Below are positions 16,677 through 25,693 of a DNA stretch of 64,000 bases, piece by piece. The stretch covers positions 1-64,000 of the forward strand of contig NZ_JAXHDF010000008.1 in NCBI RefSeq assembly GCF_037071985.1, in the 5' to 3' direction. The stretch's first letter is position 1; each line of letters starts with the position of its first letter. Source of the stretch: Pseudogracilibacillus sp037071985 (lineage in GTDB: Bacteria; Bacillota; Bacilli; Bacillales; Amphibacillaceae). Made by a program: the position numbers and the translations under genes. Below the pieces are notes generated by a model, which ran no database searches, was not told the origin of the DNA, and saw nothing but the letters and a program-made list of their open reading frames with translations.

Positions 16677-16946
16677 CTATTGATTTTTCGCATCGTGAAA
16701 TTTTTGCATAATGCCTTGTTTAGAGAATAAATTGCGTACTGTATCACTTGGTTTTGCACCTTTTTTCATCCAGTCTAACGCTTTTTCTTCATCAATGTTA
16801 ACTGCTACTGGATCTGCTACAGGGTTATATGTTCCAATTTGTTCAATAGAACGTCCGTCACGTGGTGAACGAGAATCTGCTACAACAATACGGTAAAAAG
16901 GGTTTTTCTTTGCACCCATTCTTTTTAAACGAATTTTAACTGCCAT
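16677..16946 (-). CDS. rpsP: 30S ribosomal protein S16
   Basis: Ribosomal protein required for 30S assembly. It is 89 residues with the family signature start AVKIRLKRMGAKKNPFYRIVVADSRSPRDGR and the IEQIGTYNPV strand, as expected in full. An AGGAGGT-type ribosome site lies just ahead of the ATG. It sits between ffh and khpA. Confidence 0.98.
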   Translation of the reverse strand: MAVKIRLKRMGAKKNPFYRIVVADSRSPRDGRSIEQIGTYNPVADPVAVNIDEEKALDWMKKGAKPSDTVRNLFSKQGIMQKFHDAKNQ

Positions 16947-17029
16947 ACTTACACCTCCTATGTTTCATCTAGCACCTTACTTATAGTAACATGGATCATT
17001 TTATCTGTAAAGTGTTTTTACATGACAGG

Positions 17030-18373
17030 CTACATAAAAGGTAATTGGAACCCTTTCCCTTTTTTACCTTTCTGCATATTAGTCATCTGTTTCATCATCT
17101 TTTTCATCTCGTTGAATTGCTTCAGCAAACGATTTACTTGGGATACATTGGTCCCTGATCCTTTAGCAATTCTTCTCTTTCTACTAGCATTCATAATTGA
17201 TGGATCTTGCCGTTCCGCTTTCGTCATTGATTGAATGATTGCCTCTACGTGGACAAGTTGCTTTTCATCGAATTGAATGTTTTTCATCCCCTTCATCTTG
17301 TTTGCTCCAGGGATCATTGCCAATAAGTCCTCCAGTGGACCCATTTGTTTCACCTGACTCATTTGGTCAAGAAAATCATCGAATGTAAAAGACATTGTCC
17401 GCATTTTCTCTTCTAACTGTTTGGCTTTCTTCTCATCGATATTTGCTTGTGCTTTTTCAATAAGTGTTAGAACATCCCCCATACCAAGGATCCGTGATGC
17501 CATCCGTTCTGGGTGAAATTCTTCCAGCTCATCTAACTTCTCACCCATACCGATAAATTTAATCGGTTTATCTGTAACAGCTTTAATCGATAATGCTGCT
17601 CCACCACGAGTATCACCGTCGAGCTTTGTTAACACTACTCCTGTTAAATCCAGTTGTTCGTTAAAACTTTCTGCAACATTCACAGCATCTTGTCCTGTCA
17701 TTGCATCAACAACAAGAAAGATTTCATCTGGTTTAACGGCGTCTTTTACTTCGGTGAGCTCTTGCATTAATTCACCATCAATGTGTAATCTCCCTGCAGT
17801 ATCAATTAACACATAGTCTAAATGTTCTTCCTTAGCATATTCAATCGCTTTTTTACTAATTTCAACAGGACTTACATCTGTCCCCATCTCAAACACAGGC
17901 ATATCCAATTGCTTACCGAGTGTTTGCAGCTGCTTAATCGCAGCCGGACGATAAATATCACATGCAACTAGTAATGGACGCTTGTTATATCGTTTTCTTA
18001 GTAGATTAGCTAATTTACCTGTTGTCGTTGTTTTACCCGCACCTTGTAGTCCTGACATCATAATGACAGTGGGAGGTCGATCACTTGCGGCAATTTTGCT
18101 TTGATCCCCACCCATTAATTTTGTCAACTCTTCTTGGACTATTTTAATAACTTGTTGACCTGGCGTTAAACTTTCCATTACTTCTTGACCAATAGCTCGT
18201 TCCTTAATCTCATTAATGAAATTTCTTACTACTTTGAAGTTAACGTCAGCTTCAAGAAGAGCAAGTCGTACTTCCCTCGTCATTATTTTTACATCTTGTT
18301 CACTTACTTTTCCTTTACCTGTTATCTTTTTTATCGTTTCTTGTAAACGACTTGATAATCCTTCGAATGCCAT
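17030..18373 (-). CDS. ffh: Signal recognition particle protein Ffh
   Basis: SRP GTPase that targets nascent membrane proteins to FtsY. The N-domain covers about 1-90. The G-domain has the P-loop GLQGAGKTTTTGKLA (about 107-121), DTAGRLHIDGELM and TKLDGDTRGGAAL. The Met-rich M-domain starts near 300 (MGDVLTLIEKAQ, MRTMSFTFDDFLDQMSQVKQMG, and the NASRKRRIAKGSGTNVSQVNRLLKQF RNA-binding helix region). Total 447 residues. It forms a targeting operon with ylxM and ftsY upstream. Confidence 0.98.
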   Translation of the reverse strand: MAFEGLSSRLQETIKKITGKGKVSEQDVKIMTREVRLALLEADVNFKVVRNFINEIKERAIGQEVMESLTPGQQVIKIVQEELTKLMGGDQSKIAASDRPPTVIMMSGLQGAGKTTTTGKLANLLRKRYNKRPLLVACDIYRPAAIKQLQTLGKQLDMPVFEMGTDVSPVEISKKAIEYAKEEHLDYVLIDTAGRLHIDGELMQELTEVKDAVKPDEIFLVVDAMTGQDAVNVAESFNEQLDLTGVVLTKLDGDTRGGAALSIKAVTDKPIKFIGMGEKLDELEEFHPERMASRILGMGDVLTLIEKAQANIDEKKAKQLEEKMRTMSFTFDDFLDQMSQVKQMGPLEDLLAMIPGANKMKGMKNIQFDEKQLVHVEAIIQSMTKAERQDPSIMNASRKRRIAKGSGTNVSQVNRLLKQFNEMKKMMKQMTNMQKGKKGKGFQLPFM

Positions 18374-18386
18374 AGAAGGTATCCTC

Positions 18387-18716
18387 CTAGTCTATTTTCT
18401 GTATCTGATCGATTAAGATAATTAGTTCTTCTGAACGTTCCATTTTAACAACTTTTTCTTTTAATTGAGATAAGAGTTCTTGACGTCGAAGAAATTTCTC
18501 ATATAATTTAAGAGTTTCTTCGTACGAATTTAGTAATTGTTCCGTCCTTTTAATGTTATCATAAACAGCTTGTCTTGACACGTTACTATCACTTGCAATT
18601 TCTCCTAAAGAATAATCTTCACGGTAGTATAATTCCATGTACGTTTTTTGTTTATCAGTGAGCAATAAATGATAGAAATCATATAACATATTGATTCTTG
18701 TCGTTTTTTCAAGCAT
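18387..18716 (-). CDS. ylxM: YlxM, SRP-associated helix-turn-helix protein
   Basis: Small 109-residue sigma-70 region-4-like helix-turn-helix protein (SLGEIASDSNVSRQAVYDNIKRTE) that stimulates SRP GTPase activity in other Firmicutes. The conserved family start is LEKTTRINMLYDFYHLLLTDKQKTYM. An ATG three codons upstream lies against the AAAGG, so I favour the inner ATG. It is sandwiched between ftsY and ffh (gaps of 12-13 bp), the canonical order. Confidence 0.93.
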   Translation of the reverse strand: MLEKTTRINMLYDFYHLLLTDKQKTYMELYYREDYSLGEIASDSNVSRQAVYDNIKRTEQLLNSYEETLKLYEKFLRRQELLSQLKEKVVKMERSEELIILIDQIQKID

Positions 18717-18728
18717 GTACTCCATCCT

Positions 18729-19715
18729 TTAATTATCTTCTTCCAACATGTCAGCAAATAGGCCATATACAAATTTATGAGCATCAAATTGTTTCAAATC
18801 ATCAATGCCTTCACCAAATCCAACTAATTTCACCGGTATGTTTAACTCATTTCGAATCGCTAGAACAATTCCACCTTTTGCTGTACCATCTAACTTAGTA
18901 AGAACGATGCCTGATACTTTTGTAGCATCTGAAAAAGTTTTGGCTTGACTAAGTGCATTTTGTCCCGTCGTACCATCTAATACGAGTAAAACTTCATGGG
19001 GCGCATTTGGAACTTCTCTTTCAATTACACGGTGGATTTTTGCAAGTTCATTCATTAAATTTACTTTATTCTGTAATCGACCAGCTGTATCACAAATTAA
19101 CACGTCAGCTTTACGCGATTTTGCAGCTTTAATCCCATCGAAAATAACTGCAGCAGGATCACTTCCTGCTGATTGTTTAATGACTTCGACTTCCGCCCGT
19201 TTCCCCCATTCTTCCAGCTGTTCAATCGCACCAGCACGAAACGTATCACCGGCAGCCAATACAACGTTTTTTCCTTCGTTTTTTAATTGAGCTGCTAACT
19301 TTCCAATGGAGGTTGTCTTCCCTACTCCATTCACACCTACAACAAGAATTACTGTCAATTCATCGTTTTGAATATTTAACTTTTCAATCGACTCATCATC
19401 ATCTCCATAGTAGATTTCAACCAACTTTTCGGAAATAACGTCTTTAACTTCAATTGTATCTTTAATATTTCGGCGTTTAACTTCGAACTTTAATTCATCG
19501 ATTAAATCCATGACGGTTGATACACCAACATCGGACATGATAAGAGCTTCTTCTAGTTCTTCAAAAAACTCTTCATCAACTTGTCGATAACGGGCCATTA
19601 AATCATTTAATTTATTCGTAAATGATTGTCGTGTCTTTTTCATTCCCTCTTTATAGGATTCAGTTTCTTCTACATTTTTGCTAAATCTATTTTTAAGTCG
19701 ATTAAAAAAACTCAT
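18729..19715 (-). CDS. ftsY: Signal recognition particle receptor FtsY
   Basis: SRP receptor GTPase at the membrane. The 328-residue protein has the short N-terminal region of Gram-positive FtsY without a large acidic domain. It has an NG domain with P-loop GVNGVGKTTSIGKLA, DTAGRLQNKVNLMNEL, DGTTGQNAL, TKLDGTAKGG and the closing GFGEGIDDLKQFD. It follows smc by 22 bp, as in B. subtilis. Confidence 0.98.
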   Translation of the reverse strand: MSFFNRLKNRFSKNVEETESYKEGMKKTRQSFTNKLNDLMARYRQVDEEFFEELEEALIMSDVGVSTVMDLIDELKFEVKRRNIKDTIEVKDVISEKLVEIYYGDDDESIEKLNIQNDELTVILVVGVNGVGKTTSIGKLAAQLKNEGKNVVLAAGDTFRAGAIEQLEEWGKRAEVEVIKQSAGSDPAAVIFDGIKAAKSRKADVLICDTAGRLQNKVNLMNELAKIHRVIEREVPNAPHEVLLVLDGTTGQNALSQAKTFSDATKVSGIVLTKLDGTAKGGIVLAIRNELNIPVKLVGFGEGIDDLKQFDAHKFVYGLFADMLEEDN

Positions 19716-19737
19716 ACTGTAACTTCCTTTCTATCCC

Positions 19738-22700
19738 TTATGTTGCTTTTACTAAATCACTTGTATCTTCAAGCTTTACAGAGACGAGCCTTGAAACTCC
19801 CGATTCTTGCATTGTCACTCCGTATAGCGCGTCTGCTTCTTCCATTGTTCCTTGTCTATGTGTAATAACAATGAACTGCGTATCTTTACTAAAGGTTTTC
19901 AAATAACTTCCGAATCTGGCGACATTAGCCTCATCTAGTGCAGCATCTACTTCATCCAGAATACAAAAAGGTACTGGTCGAGCTCGTAAAATAGCGAAAA
20001 GAAGGGCAATTGCTGTTAAAGCTCTTTCACCACCAGATAGCAAACCGAGCGTTCTTAACTTTTTACCTGGAGGTCTAGCAACGATCTCGATGCCAGTCTC
20101 TAAAATATTATCTGGATCAGTTAGCGTAAGTTCGGCATGACCGCCGCCAAATAACTGTTTAAAGACATCCGTAAACGCTGTCTGTATTTCTGTAAACATA
20201 CCGGTAAATCTACTCGTCATTTCTTTATCCATCTCTTGAATAACAGAATACAATGTTTCTTTTGCTTCTACTAGATCTTGCTTTTGTTCAGATAAAAAGA
20301 CATACCGTTCAGATAATCGCTCATATTCTTCAATCGAACCTAAATTTACTGTACCTAGTTGTTTAATTTCTTGTTTTATTGCTTTTACTTGTTGAGAGGC
20401 TACCTGGACATCTTGAACTTTCTCATATTGTTGTGCCGCCTTTTCGTACGTCATCGTATATTCCGTCTGTAAAAGAGATAAATGATTCTCTAATGATACA
20501 TCTAACCTGTTCGCTTGCACTTCTTTATCTTGAACTTTACGAACAAAGTCCTCATGTAACTTATATATTTGCCTTATCTCTCTTTCTTCATCCTCAGATA
20601 ATTGAACCTTTTGATCCCGTTCTACTCTTTTATTATCTATCATCTGAGTAGTCTCTTCACGTTTCTCTCGTTGCAAGAGAATACGTTGCATCAAATCATT
20701 CTCTTTGTTTTCAGATTGCTCCAGTTCATCTAATTCATTCAGTTGGGCATCGATTTGTTCCAATTCATCTCTATGTTCACTAAGTTGGTTGGAAAAATTA
20801 TGTATTCTATCCTCAACACTCTTTTTCCTTTCTTCTAATTCTGCTAATTTTACTTGCAACTCATGTAATCGTGTCTCAAGATTTCTTTTGTTATCTTCTA
20901 TATTTTTTTCCTCAGCAGTTCGTTTTTCAATTCGTTGTTCTGTTGCTTTAATTTGATTGTTTACTGTTTCTAATTTTTGTTGTATTTCTTTCAAGTTAAC
21001 ATGAAGATTACTTGTATATTCCTTTTCTTGTTCTTTGCTTATACGATAAGATGCTAATTCATCAGTTATAGACTGACATTTAATAGCAATATCATTATGT
21101 CTTGCCTGTTCACCTTCTAGATCTTCTTTTAATTTCTTAAGCTTTGCTTCTAATGTTGTTATATTCGCTTCATCATCTGCAATCATTTCTCGTTGTACAT
21201 CTATTTCTTTCATAAAAGATTCTTTTCGTTTTGTAAACTGTTCCAACTTCTCTGTTAATAAGGTTATCTCTTTTTCCCTAGTAAACAATGATTGATTAGC
21301 TTTTCTTTTTGCACCTCCAGACATTGATCCGCCTGGATATACAACATCCCCTTCTAACGTAACAACACGAAATTTTCTGTTCGTCAATCTTGCCAGTTGA
21401 TTAGCGCATTGTAAGTCAGTAGCTAAAATGACGTTGCCCATTAAATGCTCTACTACTTTTTGAAACTCCGGTTCTACTTTTACTAAATTACTAGCAATAC
21501 CGATAAATCCTTGCTGTTTATCTAATTGAGTACAAATAGATGCAGGGATCTGCCTGGCTTCGATAGATTCTAAAGGCAAAAACGTTGCCCGACCTTTGTT
21601 TTCTTTTTTTAACCAATGTATGACATTTCTCGCAACTTCATCGTTTGGCACAACTATATATTGAGCTTGTGCCCCTAAAATAGTGTCTATAGCTGTCATA
21701 TAATCTGTAGGAACATCAATTAAATCAACGACAGCCCCATGAATTTCGGTCAAAACATCTTCCTTACTTGCCTTGAGAATTTCCTTTACTCCATAAAAGA
21801 ATCCTTGAAAGCTATCTTTCATTTCTTCTAACATTTCTTTTCGCGAAATGATCTTAGCTATTTGTTCATTACCTTCGTACAGCCTTTTTTGCATCTCTTC
21901 AAAAGTAGTCCGGGATGTTAGGACTTGATGTTTTACATGCTCAATTTCTTTTTCTGTAACAGTTATTTTATCGATAAGGGATGTAATATTAGTTTCCGAT
22001 TGATGGAGACTTGTAATTAGTGTTTGTTCCTGTTTCTGAAGTCGTTCATAATCAACGGATTCATCTTTCGTCTTATTTTCGGCAGTCTCTAATTGTCTTT
22101 TAATTGTATTTAAATCACTTTGTAAAACTGCTTGTTTATTTAGATGTTCAATATAGTCTGATTTTAGATCTTCTATTTCTTCTTTAATTTCGTCAAGACC
22201 TTCATAAAGATTAGATTCAATTTGTTGAATCTCATCAGTTGCTTTCATGATTGTATTGTTTACTTCCGCTAATACAGTCTTCTCTTGTTGAATATGTTGT
22301 TCAATCTCGTTAATCCGTTCCATTTTCAATGTTTTTTCCTGAATTAACTTCTGTTTATTTTCAGATAAATGTTTAAACCGCTCTTTTAAAACATTTCTCT
22401 TTCCTTCAAACTGTTCAAGCTGCTCTGTTACAACTACCAGTTCATTTTGCAAGGATGTAATTTCATTATCAAGTTGCTGTATTTTTTGGCGTTCTTCAGT
22501 TAACTCTGCTTCTCTTTTTTGAATAGCAGTTTTCTTTTCTACTTCTAATAATTTCTCTTTTTCAATTTCTTCTAATAAGAGTTTCCATTTTGAGTGTAAT
22601 TGCTCTATTTCTGTTACTAATAATGCAATTTCATTTTTTTTCAGATCAGCTTTTTTTGCTTTATACTCTTTTGCAACAGAGGCTTGTTTTTTTAACGGTT

Positions 22701-23307
22701 CAATTTGCTGTTCAATTTCATGGATGATATCTTCTACACGGTCTAAGTTATCTTCCGTTTCCGTTAATTTAAATTTAGCTTGATTTTTACGTTGTTTGTA
22801 TTTTAATACCCCTGCCGCTTCTTCAAATATAGCTCTTCTTTCTTCTGCTTTAGAACTTAAAATCTCATCTATTTTTCCTTGTCCAATGATAGAAAAAGAT
22901 TCTCGTCCAAGTCCGGTATCCATAAACAAATCGACAATATCCTTTAAACGACAAGATTGTTTATTAATAAAAAATTCACTTTCACCAGACCGATATACTC
23001 GTCTAGTTATATTGACTTCATGAAAATCAATTGGTAATTTTTCTCCATCATTATTTAAAACAAGTGAAACTTCGGCAAAATTTAATGCATTTCTCGTATC
23101 ACTACCTTGAAAGATTATATCTTCCATCTTTTTTCCCCGTAATGATCTAGCCGATTGTTCTCCTAATACCCAGCGAACAGCGTCAATAATATTACTTTTC
23201 CCGCTTCCATTTGGACCAACAACTGCTGTCACTCCTGAAACGAATTCTACTTGAATACGTTCAGCAAAGGATTTAAATCCAACCGTTTCTAAACGCTTTA
23301 AAAACAT
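19738..23307 (-). CDS. smc: Chromosome segregation ATPase SMC
   Basis: Core of the condensin-like SMC-ScpAB complex that organises and segregates chromosomes. The 1189-residue protein has the N-terminal head with Walker A GPNGSGKSNIIDAVRWVLG. Two long coiled-coil arms (about 165-490 and 680-1015) flank the hinge (about 510-650, GFFYGVKEILKA to VYPGGSMSGGAKRK). The C-terminal head shows the LLSGGERALTAIALLFAIL signature and Walker B FCILDEVDAALDEANV. The inner ATG, well spaced from AAGGAG, is preferred to one two codons upstream. It is separated from rnc by a divergent DUF1128 gene. Confidence 0.98.
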   Translation of the reverse strand: MFLKRLETVGFKSFAERIQVEFVSGVTAVVGPNGSGKSNIIDAVRWVLGEQSARSLRGKKMEDIIFQGSDTRNALNFAEVSLVLNNDGEKLPIDFHEVNITRRVYRSGESEFFINKQSCRLKDIVDLFMDTGLGRESFSIIGQGKIDEILSSKAEERRAIFEEAAGVLKYKQRKNQAKFKLTETEDNLDRVEDIIHEIEQQIEPLKKQASVAKEYKAKKADLKKNEIALLVTEIEQLHSKWKLLLEEIEKEKLLEVEKKTAIQKREAELTEERQKIQQLDNEITSLQNELVVVTEQLEQFEGKRNVLKERFKHLSENKQKLIQEKTLKMERINEIEQHIQQEKTVLAEVNNTIMKATDEIQQIESNLYEGLDEIKEEIEDLKSDYIEHLNKQAVLQSDLNTIKRQLETAENKTKDESVDYERLQKQEQTLITSLHQSETNITSLIDKITVTEKEIEHVKHQVLTSRTTFEEMQKRLYEGNEQIAKIISRKEMLEEMKDSFQGFFYGVKEILKASKEDVLTEIHGAVVDLIDVPTDYMTAIDTILGAQAQYIVVPNDEVARNVIHWLKKENKGRATFLPLESIEARQIPASICTQLDKQQGFIGIASNLVKVEPEFQKVVEHLMGNVILATDLQCANQLARLTNRKFRVVTLEGDVVYPGGSMSGGAKRKANQSLFTREKEITLLTEKLEQFTKRKESFMKEIDVQREMIADDEANITTLEAKLKKLKEDLEGEQARHNDIAIKCQSITDELASYRISKEQEKEYTSNLHVNLKEIQQKLETVNNQIKATEQRIEKRTAEEKNIEDNKRNLETRLHELQVKLAELEERKKSVEDRIHNFSNQLSEHRDELEQIDAQLNELDELEQSENKENDLMQRILLQREKREETTQMIDNKRVERDQKVQLSEDEEREIRQIYKLHEDFVRKVQDKEVQANRLDVSLENHLSLLQTEYTMTYEKAAQQYEKVQDVQVASQQVKAIKQEIKQLGTVNLGSIEEYERLSERYVFLSEQKQDLVEAKETLYSVIQEMDKEMTSRFTGMFTEIQTAFTDVFKQLFGGGHAELTLTDPDNILETGIEIVARPPGKKLRTLGLLSGGERALTAIALLFAILRARPVPFCILDEVDAALDEANVARFGSYLKTFSKDTQFIVITHRQGTMEEADALYGVTMQESGVSRLVSVKLEDTSDLVKAT

Positions 23308-23520
23308 ATTCATTCTCCTTATTTAAAAGCTAGACTAATGAAAGCCGTTGTCGAATTAATTTAGCAGAAGTGAGAAACATTCCTATCTGCATTGTGAAAT
23401 TTTTGTTATCTTTTTATTTCGTTTCTAAAAGATTTAAAAGGGTTGTGTTATTATATCTATCATTGTAAACTAAAACTATACTATTTTATATACTTATTGA
23501 TTATACTGTGAGGTGCTTGA

Positions 23521-23745
23521 ATGGATCTTGATAAACCGTCACCGGAAAACTTGAAATACCTCCTTGAACAATTAGGAGATAAATTAGGTGTCGCGAATAG
23601 AATATTACTCGATGAAAAAGATTATGATTTAAATCGGTACGATGATTTAAAGTTTTTATATGATCATGTTGTAAAGTCAGGTACGTTGAGTCCTGCTGAA
23701 TCTCATGCATTCATCGATGAATTACGTTCTGTTAGAAAATCCTAA
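23521..23745 (+). CDS. DUF1128 (UPF0435) family protein
   Basis: A 74-residue acidic helical protein with the UPF0435/DUF1128 pattern: LDKPSPENLKYLLEQL at the start, central YDLNRYDDLKFLYDHVV, and end LSPAESHAFIDELRSVRK. It resembles B. subtilis YfkK in type. Function unknown. GTGAGGTG lies 6 nt before the ATG. It runs opposite to its neighbours, between smc and rnc, where B. subtilis has no such gene. It has its own strong terminator, so it is a self-contained insertion of one gene. Family assignment is from remembered pattern, not a search. Confidence 0.82.
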   Translation: MDLDKPSPENLKYLLEQLGDKLGVANRILLDEKDYDLNRYDDLKFLYDHVVKSGTLSPAESHAFIDELRSVRKS

Positions 23746-23760
23746 CATATGAAAACCTAA

Positions 23761-23837
23761 AAGTCTGGACACTTTATAAGGGCAAAATTGACTAATCACG
23801 TACTCTTTTTCCCTATAAAAGTAGTACAGATTTTTTT
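23761..23837 (+). terminator. Terminator of the DUF1128 gene
   Basis: Extended hairpin with arms ACTTTATAAGGG / CCCTATAAAAGT and outer GTCTG / CAGAT, ending in a run of seven T that reaches the rnc 3' end. It protects rnc from antisense transcription. Confidence 0.75.
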
Positions 23838-24528
23838 ATTTCTCATTTTTAGAAAGTTCTTCTAACATTCGTTTAGCAGCAAATTGTTCTGCGGTCTTTT
23901 TAGAATTCCCTGTCCCTTTAGTCCGTTTTTCACCATTAATGATTACCTCTGCTACAAATTCTTTACGGTGTGCCGGGCCTTTTTCTTCAATGATTCGATA
24001 TTGCAACGAATTGCCTCTTTCTTGTTGAATGACTTCTTGTAACTTTGTCTTATAATCCATCACATACGAAAAAGCATCAGTATTTATATTGGGAAAGATA
24101 TGACGTTCCAAAAAGGCTTGACATACATTCATTCCTTGATCCAAATATAACGCGCCTAAAAAGGCTTCAAAAACATCTGCAAGCAATGCCTGCCGTTTCC
24201 TGCCTCCAGTTCTTTCTTCCCCTTTACCTAATAAAACATATTGACTGAATTCAAGTATTTCTGCAAAATGGAATAAAGATTCCTCACAAACGATACTTGC
24301 TCTTAATTTTGTCATTTCACCTTCAGTCATTTTGGGAAATTTATTATATAAGTAGTCAGAAACAGCAAGTTCAAGGACTGCATCTCCTAAAAACTCCAGT
24401 CGCTCATTGTCAGCTAAATGCTTTCTATGATGCTCATTCACATATGATGAATGTGTAAAAGCCTGTATCATTAATTTTTTGTTAGAGAGAGTGATATTTA
24501 ATGCTCTTTCTAGCTCTGCTACATCCAT
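23836..24528 (-). CDS. rnc: Ribonuclease III
   Basis: Double-strand RNA endonuclease for rRNA and mRNA processing. The 230-residue enzyme has the catalytic domain signature NERLEFLGDAVLELAVSDYL (about 40-60), the GKGEERTGGRKRQALLADVFEAFLGALYLD motif with the second acidic site, and a C-terminal dsRNA-binding domain (about 158-228, KTKLQEVIQQERGNSLQYRI). It is normally cotranscribed with acpP and smc. Here a terminator lies after acpP and the DUF1128 gene interrupts the path to smc. Confidence 0.97.
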   Translation of the reverse strand: MDVAELERALNITLSNKKLMIQAFTHSSYVNEHHRKHLADNERLEFLGDAVLELAVSDYLYNKFPKMTEGEMTKLRASIVCEESLFHFAEILEFSQYVLLGKGEERTGGRKRQALLADVFEAFLGALYLDQGMNVCQAFLERHIFPNINTDAFSYVMDYKTKLQEVIQQERGNSLQYRIIEEKGPAHRKEFVAEVIINGEKRTKGTGNSKKTAEQFAAKRMLEELSKNEK

Positions 24529-24552
24529 ACGTGTGCTCCTTCTTTAAATAAA

Positions 24553-24579
24553 GTGAAAAGTCCCGCACATGCGAGACTT
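24553..24579 (-). terminator. acpP terminator
   Basis: Hairpin AAGTC.CGC / GCG.GACTT with a 4-nt loop, followed by TTTTCACTTT on the minus strand, between acpP and rnc. Confidence 0.75.
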
Positions 24580-24653
24580 AAATTTGTGGTAGTTACAAAG
24601 TGCTCTTATGTATACTACTAATATTTTGTATAATAACAGTTTTTATACGTAAA

Positions 24654-24887
24654 TTACTGCTTGTCTTCTATATAGTTAACAGCATCACCAACAGTGTTGA
24701 TGTTTTCAGCTTCTTCATCAGCAATTTCAAGATCAAACTCATCCTCTAATTCCATGACAAGTTCAACAACATCTAATGAATCTGCTTCTAAGTCATCTCT
24801 AAAAGAGGCTTCCATTGTAATTTGTGACTCTTCCACGTCTAGTTGTTCAACAATGATTTCTTTTACTCGTTCAAATACGTCTGACAT
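24654..24887 (-). CDS. acpP: Acyl carrier protein
   Basis: Carries growing acyl chains on a 4'-phosphopantetheine arm. The 77-residue acidic protein has the attachment serine in DLEADSLDVVELVMELED. The frame begins three codons earlier with GTG, but that GTG lies in the GGAGGTGA ribosome site, so the ATG at 24887 is used. It is last in the fapR-plsX-fabD-fabG-acpP operon and is followed by a terminator. Confidence 0.98.
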   Translation of the reverse strand: MSDVFERVKEIIVEQLDVEESQITMEASFRDDLEADSLDVVELVMELEDEFDLEIADEEAENINTVGDAVNYIEDKQ

Positions 24888-24948
24888 TTCTTTCACCTCC
24901 CTTCAATAGTATATGTGAAAATAAATAAAATTACTAGTTAAAATCTAC

Positions 24949-25692
24949 TTACATAACCATACCACCGTCTACGTGAATCGTCTGTCCTGTAATATATTTC
25001 GATTCGTCTGATGCCAAAAAGCAAACAACATTTGCAATATCTTCTGGTTCACCTAGCTTCTCTAGTGGTATCGTAGCTAAAATTGTATCTTTTTGTTCAT
25101 CTGTCAAAATATCTGTCATATCAGTGGTAATAAAACCAGGAGCAACAGCGTTAACTAAAATGTTTCTAGTAGCCAGCTCTTTTGCAGTTGATTTCGTTAA
25201 TCCAATTAACCCTGCTTTTGCTGCAACGTAATTCGCTTGTCCCGGATTTCCGCTCACACCAACAATTGAAGCGATATTAATAATTTTTCCGTAACGTTGC
25301 TTCATCATTTGTCTCGTTACTGCTTTTGTACATAAGAAAGCACCTTTTAAATTCGTCTCAATTACTTCATCGAATTCGTCTACTTTCATACGCATTAATA
25401 GGTTATCTCTAGTGATCCCAGCATTGTTCACTAGTATATCCAGACGACCAAATTCTTTTACAACTTCTTTAATCATTTTTTTCACTTCATCTTCGTTCGA
25501 AACATTCGCTTTAATTTTAATCGCTTTAACACCTAATGTTTGCAGCTCTTCGACAACTTCAGTCGCTTTCTGTTCATTTCCTGCATAATTAACTGCTACA
25601 TGGACACCTTTTTTTCCTAATTCAATCGCTATAGCTCGTCCAATTCCTCGTGACGAACCAGTTACTAACGCTACCTTGTCATGCAAAGACAT
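24949..25692 (-). CDS. fabG: 3-oxoacyl-[ACP] reductase FabG
   Basis: NADPH-dependent short-chain reductase of fatty-acid elongation. The 247-residue protein has the cofactor motif VTGSSRGIGRAIAIELG, NNAG (LVNNAGITRDNLLMRM), catalytic Ser in NIASIVGVSGNPGQ, the Tyr-x-x-x-Lys in YVAAKAG and the C-terminal GQTIHVDGGMVM. An ATG three codons upstream touches the AAGGAGG, so the ATG with 9-nt spacing is preferred. It overlaps or abuts fabD. Confidence 0.97.
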   Translation of the reverse strand: MSLHDKVALVTGSSRGIGRAIAIELGKKGVHVAVNYAGNEQKATEVVEELQTLGVKAIKIKANVSNEDEVKKMIKEVVKEFGRLDILVNNAGITRDNLLMRMKVDEFDEVIETNLKGAFLCTKAVTRQMMKQRYGKIINIASIVGVSGNPGQANYVAAKAGLIGLTKSTAKELATRNILVNAVAPGFITTDMTDILTDEQKDTILATIPLEKLGEPEDIANVVCFLASDESKYITGQTIHVDGGMVM

Positions 25693-25693
25693 A

